DNA from: Tamilnaduibacter salinus | Lineage (GTDB): Bacteria; Pseudomonadota; Gammaproteobacteria; Pseudomonadales; Oleiphilaceae | Assembly: GCF_003096655.1 (NCBI RefSeq) | Contig: NZ_QEKQ01000003.1 | Span: 328,160 to 392,159 of the forward strand | DNA length: 64,000 nt | Reading direction: 5' to 3' | Shown: piece after piece, positions 16,813-23,923 of the stretch | Position numbering within the stretch: position 1 is the stretch's first letter | Layout: each line of letters opens with the position of its first letter | Translations under genes and position numbers: made by a program | The notes under the pieces: generated by a model | The model's input: the letters and a program-made list of their open reading frames with translations, nothing else | What the model was told of the DNA's origin: nothing | Databases searched by the model: none

Positions 16813-17370
16813 ATGACTCAGACGGACGATTCTCTTCGTGATCATTTCCTGGTGGCGTCGCCCTATCTTGAGGATGCGGGGTTTCACGGTGCCGTGGTGT
16901 ATCTGTGCGAGCACAGCGCCGAAGGCGCCATGGGCATCGTGGTCAATCAGCCGCTGGAAATCACCGTCGGGGAAGTGCTGGATCAGCTCGACATCCGCCG
17001 CGAACGGCCGGATCAGCCGGTTTATGCCGGAGGGCCGGTGCAGACCGAGCGCGGCTTCGTCCTGCACCGCACCGGCGGGGACTGGCACGGCACCATACCG
17101 GTTTCGGACCGGATCTCCCTGACGGTGTCCCGGGACGTACTGGAGGCCATCGGCCGGGGCGACGGGCCGCGCCAGTATCTGATGGCGCTCGGCTATTCGG
17201 GCTGGGGCGAGGGCCAGCTTGAAGAGGAGCTGGCGAGCAACAGCTGGCTGGTTACGCCGGCCGACGATGACCTGTTGTTTCGAACACCCGACGAGTCCCG
17301 CTATGCCGGGGTCCTGCGGGCGATGGGCATCGACCTCAATCAGCTCACCAACACCGTTGGCCATGCCTGA
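16813..17370 (+). CDS. yqgE: YqgE/AlgH family protein
   Basis: This 185-residue UPF0301 protein starts MTQTDDSLRDHFLVASPYLE. Family hallmarks are the N-terminal HFLVASP, CEHSAEGAMGIVVNQP, and the late GYSGWGEGQLEEEL and NSWLVTPAD. The biochemical role is not settled; in Pseudomonas the gene is called algH after an effect on alginate. A longer reading from 16771 exists, but homologues begin at the HFLVASP segment, so the ATG at 16813 is chosen. It overlaps yqgF by 8 nt. Confidence 0.9.
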   Translation: MTQTDDSLRDHFLVASPYLEDAGFHGAVVYLCEHSAEGAMGIVVNQPLEITVGEVLDQLDIRRERPDQPVYAGGPVQTERGFVLHRTGGDWHGTIPVSDRISLTVSRDVLEAIGRGDGPRQYLMALGYSGWGEGQLEEELASNSWLVTPADDDLLFRTPDESRYAGVLRAMGIDLNQLTNTVGHA

Positions 17371-17788
17371 ATTCCAGCATCAGCGTGCGCTTGGTTTCGA
17401 TTTTGGTGATCGCCGGATTGGGGTGGCGTCGGGCCAGACCCTGTCCGGCACCGCCGGACCCCTCACCATGTTGCCTGCCCGCGATGGCATTCCCGACTGG
17501 TCCCGGATTGAAGCCCTCATCAGTGAGTGGCAGCCGGATGTCCTGGTGGTTGGTCTGCCGTTGAACATGGATGGCAGTGAAAGCGAGATGTCCCGCCGCG
17601 CCCGCAAGTTCGGGCGCCGCCTGGAGGCCTGGTATGGTCGGCCTGTGGTGATGGTGGATGAGCGTCTGACCAGCTATGAGGCCAAGGGGCAGGTCATGGC
17701 GGAGGGTGGCTCGCAGGATTTTGGTCGCGACGGGGTGGATGACCGTGCGGCGGTATTGATTCTGCAGACGTGGCTGACCGGGGGCTGA
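17363..17788 (+). CDS. yqgF: RuvX/YqgF family RNase H-like nuclease
   Basis: This 141-residue protein of the RNase H-like fold is needed for 16S rRNA 5'-end maturation in E. coli. It has ALGFDFGDRRIGVASG with the first catalytic Asp, LVVGLPLNMDGSESEMSRRA, and the terminal DDRAAVLILQTWL with the last Asp. ATG at 17363 lies inside the end of yqgE. Downstream a 270-bp palindromic element separates it from pyrR, whereas these genes are normally adjacent in Pseudomonas-type operons. Confidence 0.93.
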   Translation: MPEFQHQRALGFDFGDRRIGVASGQTLSGTAGPLTMLPARDGIPDWSRIEALISEWQPDVLVVGLPLNMDGSESEMSRRARKFGRRLEAWYGRPVVMVDERLTSYEAKGQVMAEGGSQDFGRDGVDDRAAVLILQTWLTGG

Positions 17789-17850
17789 TCCCGTCAGGCC
17801 TCCGGGTCGTGCTAGACTAGTGTCCCGTCGGGCTAATTCCTTAACCTACT

Positions 17851-17947
17851 GAGCTTCTGAAACACCGAATAGCGTCGTTGTGCTGTCTCGATTTGGAACC
17901 ACCAAACCTTCACCAGCACGCCTAGCTCTTCGGTGTTTCAGAAGCTC
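17851..17947. repeat. Arm A of the palindromic element
   Basis: The basal stem is 18 bp perfect (17851-17868 with 17930-17947). A middle stem GTGCTG/CAGCAC (17880-17885, 17914-17919) follows, then an apical hairpin TTTGG-AACCA-CCAAA at 17892-17906. Internal loops separate the three stems. Confidence 0.85.
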
Positions 17948-17954
17948 CCGAAGG

Positions 17955-18052
17955 GCTTGCCTCTGAGGGCTCTGAGCCTGTGTTGCCAGTCTTTGATGTG
18001 GAACCACCACACCTGCAGACTGGCGCCTTGGTCAGAGCCCTCAGAGGCAAGC
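17955..18052. repeat. Arm B of the palindromic element
   Basis: The basal stem is 21 bp perfect (17955-17975 with 18032-18052). The middle stem is GCCAGTCT/AGACTGGC (17985-17992, 18017-18024), and the apical hairpin is TGTGG-AACCA-CCACA at 17997-18011. The apex differs from that of arm A by one T-A to G-C pair swap only, while the lower stems are unrelated in sequence. Confidence 0.85.
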
Positions 18053-18112
18053 AGTCGATTAAGGAATTAGCCCGACGGGACACTAGCGGGCCGTTACCGG
18101 CGGGAGATCGCA

Positions 18113-18640
18113 ATGACCTCACTGTTACCCATGGATGAGCTGCTGGCGAATCTGGAAGACGGCGTTCGACGCCAGTACCAGCAGCTGGACAACCCGGCCC
18201 TGGTGGGCATCCGCACCGGCGGGGTCTGGCTCGCCAATCGACTCCATGAACGTCTCGGACTGAGCGAGCCCATCGGCGAGCTGGACATTTCCTTTTATCG
18301 TGATGACTTCTCCCGGCTGGGCCTCAACCCCCGGGTCCGGCCCTCGTCTCTGCCGTTTGAGACGCAAGGCCGCAACATAGTGCTGGTGGACGACGTCATC
18401 ATGAGTGGTCGTACGATTCGGGCTGCCATGAATGAACTGTTTGATTATGGGCGCCCCGCGCGCATCGTCCTCGCTACGCTGCTGGATCTCGGTGCCCGGG
18501 AGCTGCCGGTGCAGCCGGACATTGCCGGTCAGTCGCTGACGCTGCCACGGGACAAGCGCCTCAAACTGCGAGGCCCCGACCCGCTCCGGGTTGAGGCGGT
18601 AACCCTGTCGGACGCACGTGGCGGGGAGAGCGATCAATGA
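18113..18640 (+). CDS. pyrR: Pyrimidine operon regulator / uracil phosphoribosyltransferase PyrR
   Basis: This 175-residue phosphoribosyltransferase-fold protein has the PRPP-binding loop in [18 protein letters not shown] (about residues 91-108), plus [15 protein letters not shown] and LDISFYRDD, both typical of PyrR. It may sense UMP/UTP and control pyr gene expression and has weak uracil salvage activity in relatives. GGGAG 5 nt before the ATG supports the start. The stop overlaps pyrB by 4 nt. The leader is mostly the palindromic element, which could matter for regulation. Confidence 0.92.
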   Translation: MTSLLPMDELLANLEDGVRRQYQQLDNPALVGIRTGGVWLANRLHERLGLSEPIGELDISFYRDDFSRLGLNPRVRPSSLPFETQGRNIVLVDDVIMSGRTIRAAMNELFDYGRPARIVLATLLDLGARELPVQPDIAGQSLTLPRDKRLKLRGPDPLRVEAVTLSDARGGESDQ

Positions 18641-19647
18641 GCGTTGTCGAAGATCCGGCCCGATCCATCCAGTTGACGGACGACGGCGATCTGCGCCATT
18701 TCCTGACCCTTGATGGTCTCGACCGGACCATGCTCACGCGCATCCTCGATACCGCCGATTCGTTCATCGAAGTGGGCGCGCGCCGGATCAAGAATGTACC
18801 GCTGTTGCGCGGGAGCACCGTGGTCAATCTGTTCTTCGAGTCCAGCACGCGCACACGCAGTACCTTCGAGCTGGCCGCCAAGCGGTTGTCCGCCGATGTT
18901 CTCAATCTGGACATCGGCACCTCGGCGACCGCCAAGGGGGAATCGCTCTCCGACACGCTTCTCAACCTCGAAGCCATGGCCAGCGATATGTTCGTGGTGC
19001 GTCACTCCCGCAGCGGCGCGGCCCATTTCATTGCCAGTCAGGTCACTCCCGGTGTTGCGATCATCAACGCCGGGGATGGTCGTCACTCGCACCCGACCCA
19101 GGCGATGCTGGACATGCTCACCATCCGTCAGCACAAGGGCGGCTTTGAGGGACTGAAGGTGGCCATCGTGGGCGATATCCTGCACAGCCGGGTGGCGCGG
19201 GCCCAGATCCGGGCGCTGAATACGCTGGGGGTCGAAGAGGTGCGGGTCATTGCACCGGACACTCTGCTGCCGACAGACGTGGAGTCGCTGGGCTGCCGGG
19301 TGGACGACAGCATGCAGTCCGGACTGGCGGATGTGGATGTGATCATCATGCTGCGCCTGCAACGTGAACGCATGGAGGGGGCATTGCTGCCCAGCGAACG
19401 GGAGTTCTACCGGGTCTACGGCCTGAGCAACGAGAAACTGGCCTGGGCCCATCCAGAGGCGATCGTGATGCACCCGGGGCCGATCAATCGCGGGGTGGAA
19501 ATCGAATCGGCCGTGGCGGACGGGCCGCAATCGGTCATTCTCGATCAGGTCACCAACGGCATCGCCATCCGCATGGCGGTCATGTCGATGGCCATGGGCG
19601 GGCAGCGGGCAACAGCCTGGAACCGGACCGGGGAGGGCTCGTCATGA
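18637..19647 (+). CDS. pyrB: Aspartate carbamoyltransferase catalytic chain
   Basis: This 336-residue enzyme of de novo pyrimidine synthesis joins carbamoyl phosphate and aspartate. Carbamoyl-phosphate sites are [13 protein letters not shown] (about residues 68-80) and [14 protein letters not shown] (about 148-161); the aspartate-site region MLRLQRERM is also present. The N-terminal extension before the first domain and the coupling to pyrC' match Pseudomonas-type class A ATCase, which needs the inactive PyrC' subunit for assembly. ATGA overlaps join it to both neighbours. Confidence 0.96.
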   Translation: MSVVEDPARSIQLTDDGDLRHFLTLDGLDRTMLTRILDTADSFIEVGARRIKNVPLLRGSTVVNLFFESSTRTRSTFELAAKRLSADVLNLDIGTSATAKGESLSDTLLNLEAMASDMFVVRHSRSGAAHFIASQVTPGVAIINAGDGRHSHPTQAMLDMLTIRQHKGGFEGLKVAIVGDILHSRVARAQIRALNTLGVEEVRVIAPDTLLPTDVESLGCRVDDSMQSGLADVDVIIMLRLQRERMEGALLPSEREFYRVYGLSNEKLAWAHPEAIVMHPGPINRGVEIESAVADGPQSVILDQVTNGIAIRMAVMSMAMGGQRATAWNRTGEGSS

Positions 19648-20978
19648 GTTTGACCTGGGCACGGAACCCGGAGCGGGTGCGGATTGAAGGGGCCACGCTG
19701 GTGGACCCGGCCTCGGGGCAGCAAACGGACCGGTCGGTTCTGATTGACCGTGGACGGGTCGCGGCGCTCGGCGCGCCCGCGGATGAGTCGCCGGTCGATC
19801 GGGTGGTGTCCGGGCATGGCTGTCTGCTGACGCCGGGCCTGACGGATCTGTACGCCAGCCTCCGGGAGCCGGGTGACGGCCAGAAAGGGAGCATGGCGAG
19901 CGAAGCCCGGGCCGCCGCCCGGGGCGGTTTTACCACCGTGTGCACCGCGCCGGATTCCTCGCCGGTCAACGACTCGGGGGCGATTACGAGTCTGATCCGG
20001 GATCTGGCCGCCCGCCATTCACCGATTCAGGTGCTGCCCCTGGGTGCCGCCACCCGGGAGCTGGCGGGGGAACGCCTCAGCGACATGGTTGGGTTGACGG
20101 GCAGCGGGTGTGTGGCGCTGTCCAATGGGGGTGAGCCGTTGGCCAACGCCCGGGTCCTGCGACGCTGCATGGCGTACGCCCGCACGTTTGGCATCACGTT
20201 GATGCTGCAGCCGGAGAACGCAACGCTGGCCGCTGGCGGCTTTGCCCACGATGGCCGGATCACGGCCAGGCTGGGCCTGGTCGGCGTGCCGGAGGTGGCC
20301 GAGACGGCGGCGGTGGCCGAGATGGTGCTGCTGGCGGAGGAAACCGGCGTGCGTCTGCATCTGTCGCAGCTGTCGACAGCCCGGGGTGTGGCCATGCTGC
20401 GGGAGGCCCGTGACCGGGGCCTGGCGGTTACCGGCGACGTCGCGATTCATCATCTGTGTTTCACGGAAGAGGCGCTGGGTGGCTTCGACAGCCGCTTTCA
20501 CCTGCGTCCGCCGTTGCGCTCGGAACGGGATCGTCAGGCCCTGCTCGCGGGCGTCAACGACGGCACCCTGAGTGCCATCGTCAGCCAGCACCAGCCGCAC
20601 GATGATGCCGCCAAGCGGGCGCCTTTGGCCGAGACGGCGCCGGGACTGTCCACCATTGAGAGTGTGCTGTCGCTCGGACTTGAGCGTGTCGCTGCCGGCG
20701 AGCTGGAGCAGTCTGCGTTGATCCGCGCGCTCACAGTGGGGCCGGCGGCCGTGCTGGACCTGCCGGAGCCCGCCCTTGTAGAAGGCGCTCATGCCGACCT
20801 GTGTCTGTTCGATCCCGCTGCTGAATGGCATCCCTCGGCGGACACGCTGATGTCGACGGGCAAGAACGCGCCGGTGATGGATCGGTCGCTGCCGGGTGTG
20901 GTCCATCAGACGTGGTGTGGCGGGCATCCCGTCCACAGCACCGGCGACAATGCCGGGAATGGATCAGGACTTACCTGA
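19644..20978 (+). CDS. pyrC': Dihydroorotase-like pseudoenzyme PyrC' (ATCase partner)
   Basis: This 444-residue amidohydrolase-fold protein has lost the catalytic metal site. The usual DxHxHLREPG reads [10 protein letters not shown], so both first histidines are gone. The LxxHxE region reads [10 protein letters not shown], and the final DHAPH aspartate is replaced in SQHQPHDD. Such PyrC' chains support PyrB structurally in a dodecameric ATCase and do not make dihydroorotate. A true dihydroorotase must be encoded elsewhere. It starts within the pyrB stop. Confidence 0.9.
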   Translation: MSLTWARNPERVRIEGATLVDPASGQQTDRSVLIDRGRVAALGAPADESPVDRVVSGHGCLLTPGLTDLYASLREPGDGQKGSMASEARAAARGGFTTVCTAPDSSPVNDSGAITSLIRDLAARHSPIQVLPLGAATRELAGERLSDMVGLTGSGCVALSNGGEPLANARVLRRCMAYARTFGITLMLQPENATLAAGGFAHDGRITARLGLVGVPEVAETAAVAEMVLLAEETGVRLHLSQLSTARGVAMLREARDRGLAVTGDVAIHHLCFTEEALGGFDSRFHLRPPLRSERDRQALLAGVNDGTLSAIVSQHQPHDDAAKRAPLAETAPGLSTIESVLSLGLERVAAGELEQSALIRALTVGPAAVLDLPEPALVEGAHADLCLFDPAAEWHPSADTLMSTGKNAPVMDRSLPGVVHQTWCGGHPVHSTGDNAGNGSGLT

Positions 20979-21011
20979 AGGAGTCTGGGCGATAGAAAGT
21001 CGCACCGCTTC

Positions 21012-21035
21012 GACCGCCCCACTGCGGTCCCTTTT
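21012..21035 (+). terminator. Candidate intrinsic terminator after pyrC'
   Basis: GACCGC (21012-21017), loop CCCACT and GCGGTC (21024-21029) are followed by CCTTTT. The stem is short (6 bp), but position 33 nt after the pyrC' stop fits. Confidence 0.45.
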
Positions 21036-21330
21036 GAGCACTCATTGTTGTTATATAAAACCACTATGCGCCTCAAATGACCGTTAAAATGGCCTCTCAG
21101 TGGAACGATTTCCACCGCGCAGACTCCTAAAGCGCGAACTTCCTCACAATATCGAAAAATCCCCCGCTGGACCGGCCGGCGGCCGGTCCCGGTCCTCTGC
21201 TGCCTGTGCCATCATCAGGCCCTTTCATGGCATCACTGCCCAGAGGAATGGGCACTTCTGCCAACGCCAAACCGGGATGAAGTTCCTAGGGTGGTGTGGC
21301 AATCAATAAAAACAACAGGAGATCGCACGA
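21036..21330. other. Gene-free leader region before the TRAP binding protein
   Basis: AT-rich DNA around 21040-21090 (TTGTTG, TATATAA, TTAAAAT) probably holds the promoter, but no well-spaced -35/-10 pair stands out. A 9-bp perfect stem lies at 21169-21177 and 21181-21189 with a 3-nt loop and no T-run. No coding frame here looks real. Confidence 0.5.
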
Positions 21331-22347
21331 ATGAAAGCTTCCCTCACTCGCCGGGCGTTGGGTATTGCCGCGCTGTGTCTGGGCATGGCCGCACCGGCTC
21401 TCGCCCAGCAGGATCAGGACGTGATTGAGCGCAGTCTCTGTGTTTTCGATCCGGTGGGTGCCAACGGCCCGTTGTTTTCCATTACGAAGAGCTTCAAACC
21501 GGTGGCCCTGAAAGAGGGCGTCAAACTCGACCTGCGTGCCTACACCGATGAGAAAGTGGCGGCTGAGGACTTCAAGGCCGGGCAGTGCGATGCGGTGCTG
21601 CTGACGGGCACCCGCGCACGACAGTTCAACCGGTTCACCGGCAGCCTGGAGGCGCTCGGCGCCATTCCGGGCGAGAAGGAGATGCGGCTGCTGTTCAACA
21701 CCCTTAGCCAACCCAAGGCGCGTCCGCTGCTGACCACCGAAAAGTATGAAGTGGCCGGCATCTTCCCAGGCGGCGCTGTCTATCTGTATACCCGTGACCG
21801 TTCCATCGACACCGTCGAAGAACTGCAGGGCAAGAAGATCGCCACGCTCGACTACGACAAACCGTCGCTGCGAATGGTACGTCATGTCGGCGCTTCGGTG
21901 GTCGGCGCCAACTCGGCATCATTCGCCGGCAAATTCAACAATGGCAGTGTCGATATCGCCTATGCCCCAGCGGTCGCCTACACGCCGCTGGAGCTCTACA
22001 AGGGCGTGAAACCGGATGGCGGCGTTTTCGACTACGCCGTGGCCTACATGAATTTCCAGGTCATCCTGCACAAGGATCGTTTCCCGGAAAACGCCGGGCA
22101 GATGGTTCGCAATCAGGCGGTGGAGCGCATCAACCAGGCGTATGACATCATCGCCGAAGCGGAAGCCGAGATTCCGGATGACCTCTGGATGCACCCGCCC
22201 GAGGAAGATGTCGCCGAATACAATCAGATGCTCCGGGAGGTGCGCCTGGCACTGCTTGAGGATGGCGTATACGACGAGAAAGCGCTCAAGCTGATGAAAG
22301 CGATTCGTTGCCGGGTGGATGCCTCCCGGGCGGAGTGCTCGGGGTAA
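21331..22347 (+). CDS. TRAP-associated periplasmic solute-binding protein
   Basis: This 338-residue exported protein has an N-terminal signal peptide (MKASLTRRALGIAALCLGMA, cleavage likely after PALA). The mature part reads like a two-lobed substrate-binding protein: CDAVLLTGTRARQFNRFTG, YTRDRSIDTVEELQGKKIAT and later DIAYAPAVAYTPLELYKG. It resembles the putative solute-binding proteins that accompany large TRAP permeases. The substrate cannot be read from sequence. A TatT-like lipoprotein and a permease follow, interrupted by an inverted HU gene. A Cys pair near the start (SLCVF, AGQCDA) could form a disulfide. Confidence 0.75.
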   Translation: MKASLTRRALGIAALCLGMAAPALAQQDQDVIERSLCVFDPVGANGPLFSITKSFKPVALKEGVKLDLRAYTDEKVAAEDFKAGQCDAVLLTGTRARQFNRFTGSLEALGAIPGEKEMRLLFNTLSQPKARPLLTTEKYEVAGIFPGGAVYLYTRDRSIDTVEELQGKKIATLDYDKPSLRMVRHVGASVVGANSASFAGKFNNGSVDIAYAPAVAYTPLELYKGVKPDGGVFDYAVAYMNFQVILHKDRFPENAGQMVRNQAVERINQAYDIIAEAEAEIPDDLWMHPPEEDVAEYNQMLREVRLALLEDGVYDEKALKLMKAIRCRVDASRAECSG

Positions 22348-22355
22348 CGGAGGGT

Positions 22356-22387
22356 CCGGGCAGATGGGTCGTCGCCCGCCTGCCCGG
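22356..22387. terminator. Hairpin between the convergent binding-protein and HU genes
   Basis: CCGGGCA (22356-22362) pairs with TGCCCGG (22381-22387), with a partly paired 18-nt loop. It lies between two convergent stop codons (22347 and 22395), so a shared terminator is likely, although neither side has a clear T-run. Confidence 0.35.
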
Positions 22388-22394
22388 GTATGCG

Positions 22395-22670
22395 TCAGCC
22401 GCTGACGGCCTCCTTGAGCGCTTTGCCAGCCTTGAAGCCAACGGTACGGCTGGCGGGGATTTGAATGGTGGCGCCCGTCTGGGGATTGCGTCCGGTGCGC
22501 GCATCGCGCTTGCGAACGCTGAAGGTGCCAAAGCCGATGAGAGAAACGTCATCACCGCGGGCCGTCGCGGCGGAAATCTGATCGGTTACGGCATTGATCA
22601 CTTCGCTGGCTTTTTCTTTGGTCAGGCCAGTCTGGTCAGCGATCGCGCTGGCGAGTTCTGGTTTGCGCAT
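22395..22670 (-). CDS. hupB: DNA-binding protein HU
   Basis: This 91-residue nucleoid protein bends DNA non-specifically. The N-terminal helices MRKPELASAIADQTGLTKEK and the beta-arm core LIGFGTFSVRKRDARTGRNP are classic HU. HU rather than IHF is suggested by overall length and similarity, not proven. The ATG at 22670 with GGAG 7 nt before it is clear, although the frame is open further upstream. It is inverted between two genes of the TRAP locus and has its own promoter. Confidence 0.93.
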   Translation of the reverse strand: MRKPELASAIADQTGLTKEKASEVINAVTDQISAATARGDDVSLIGFGTFSVRKRDARTGRNPQTGATIQIPASRTVGFKAGKALKEAVSG

Positions 22671-22744
22671 TGTGTGCTCCTTGTTGTCTCTGGACGGCAA
22701 GCCACCGCGAATGCCTTCCGACGACAGCGACGGCTTGGCTATCA

Positions 22745-22772
22745 GATATAGCGGGTCTGAATGGCATGTCAA
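22745..22772 (-). promoter_or_regulatory. Sigma-70 promoter of the HU gene
   Basis: On the minus strand a perfect TTGACA (22772-22767) is followed after 16 nt by TATATC (22750-22745). It would give a leader of about 70 nt to the HU ATG at 22670. Confidence 0.6.
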
Positions 22773-22840
22773 CTAGCGAACCGCTGAGGGAAGGGCAGCG
22801 TCCCACAATCACAACAAAACAATACAAAAGGAAACAGGGT

Positions 22841-23863
22841 ATGACGATGTTGCGAAAAGGCGCCTTCCGCCTGATCACGGCCGGTGCACTGGCTCTGTCA
22901 CTGGGCGGATGCAGTCTGATCTACAAGACCACGGGCGATGTGCTTCAGGCCTACTCCGCCTCCCATACGGTGCCCTACCTGCTTGAAACCAGCGACCTCG
23001 AAATGGCCTGCTCCATGAACGAGGCCACCAAACCGCTGCTGATGTCGTTTCGGCGGGTCACGAGTGAGCCGCACCAGTTGGGCGTCCTGATGAGCCTCCA
23101 GACAGGTGGCTGCATGGAAAGCGAAGCCCGGGAGGCCGACCTGCGCGGGCTGGCGGCATTTGAGGCGGGTAACGCAGAGGCGTCCCAGGACGCCATGATT
23201 GTCCAGCGGCGTCTTTACGAGACCACCGCCTCCCGCTACTACGATGGCTGGAAGCACCATCAGGCGTACTACGGCGAGGCCGCCCAAGGCGAATGCCCGT
23301 CCTTTGACAGCGAGTATGATGAGTTTATCTATATCGCCGGCTTGATATCGGGCCTGCAGGCCCTGAACGCGGATATTCAATCCAGCGGAGCGGCCGGCGT
23401 CCCGAAAAACATGGGCTCTCTGGTGGCTGAATCCACTCGCTGTGTCGACAACGAGAAGTGGTGGGGCGTGCCGATGGGGCTGCGTGCGACCGTCTGGGCA
23501 ATGATTCCCGGCTCCGTGCCTCAGGGCGAAGACCCATTCGAGCGTCTGGCGCGAGCGGCCGAGCTGGGCGAAGAAGCGCGGGTCCGGCTGACCCATGTGT
23601 TCCAGGTCATTGCCGCGCAGAACAAGAATAAGGATGAGCTGGTCCGGGATACGATTCGCCGGCACGTGTCGGAAGTTGAGGAACACCCCGCCAATGAGCA
23701 GTGGCGCCTGATCGACCAGCTGGCGACACACAACATTCGCGCCATTTCGGACCGGATGTGGATGAAGGAGACCGGTCACCGCACGCCAGTGGATGGACTG
23801 GGCACCTTCTGGGATGACCAGAAGTCCGACGCCGAGGCGATGGATCTGGAAGGCATTCTGTAG
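22841..23863 (+). CDS. TRAP transporter TatT-like lipoprotein
   Basis: This 340-residue lipoprotein has a signal peptide and a lipobox LSLGGC (Cys at about residue 25). The remainder is mainly helical, with TPR-like character and conserved Cys residues, as in TatT-type (T-component) proteins found beside TRAP transporters. In Treponema the T-component forms a trimer that binds the solute-binding protein. The start at 22841 has an AGGAAACAGGG site; the longer frame from 22670 reads through the HU promoter region and is not used. The permease follows after 60 nt. Confidence 0.7.
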   Translation: MTMLRKGAFRLITAGALALSLGGCSLIYKTTGDVLQAYSASHTVPYLLETSDLEMACSMNEATKPLLMSFRRVTSEPHQLGVLMSLQTGGCMESEAREADLRGLAAFEAGNAEASQDAMIVQRRLYETTASRYYDGWKHHQAYYGEAAQGECPSFDSEYDEFIYIAGLISGLQALNADIQSSGAAGVPKNMGSLVAESTRCVDNEKWWGVPMGLRATVWAMIPGSVPQGEDPFERLARAAELGEEARVRLTHVFQVIAAQNKNKDELVRDTIRRHVSEVEEHPANEQWRLIDQLATHNIRAISDRMWMKETGHRTPVDGLGTFWDDQKSDAEAMDLEGIL

Positions 23864-23923
23864 CATCAGGCGCGTTCCCCGGAGCGCGCCTTTCCCCACA
23901 CTGCGGTCACAGGAACGCCCGGA

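Larger units (their letters stand above)
17817..18086. mobile_element. 270-bp nested palindromic element with two hairpin arms (MITE-like)
   Basis: A perfect 28-bp terminal inverted repeat (17817-17844 with 18059-18086, outer ends CTAG) encloses two large stem-loop arms of 97 and 98 nt (17851-17947 and 17955-18052), joined by linkers of only 6-7 nt. It holds no convincing gene. It begins 28 nt after yqgF and ends 26 nt before pyrR, so it looks inserted into an otherwise compact operon. A non-autonomous transposable element is the simplest reading; a structured RNA or protein-binding cruciform is also possible. No IS family was recognised from the ends. Confidence 0.8.

Noticed and set aside
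17922..18122. Small open frame across the palindromic element
   Set aside because: It spans both stem-loop arms and has no homology-like features or ribosome-binding site.
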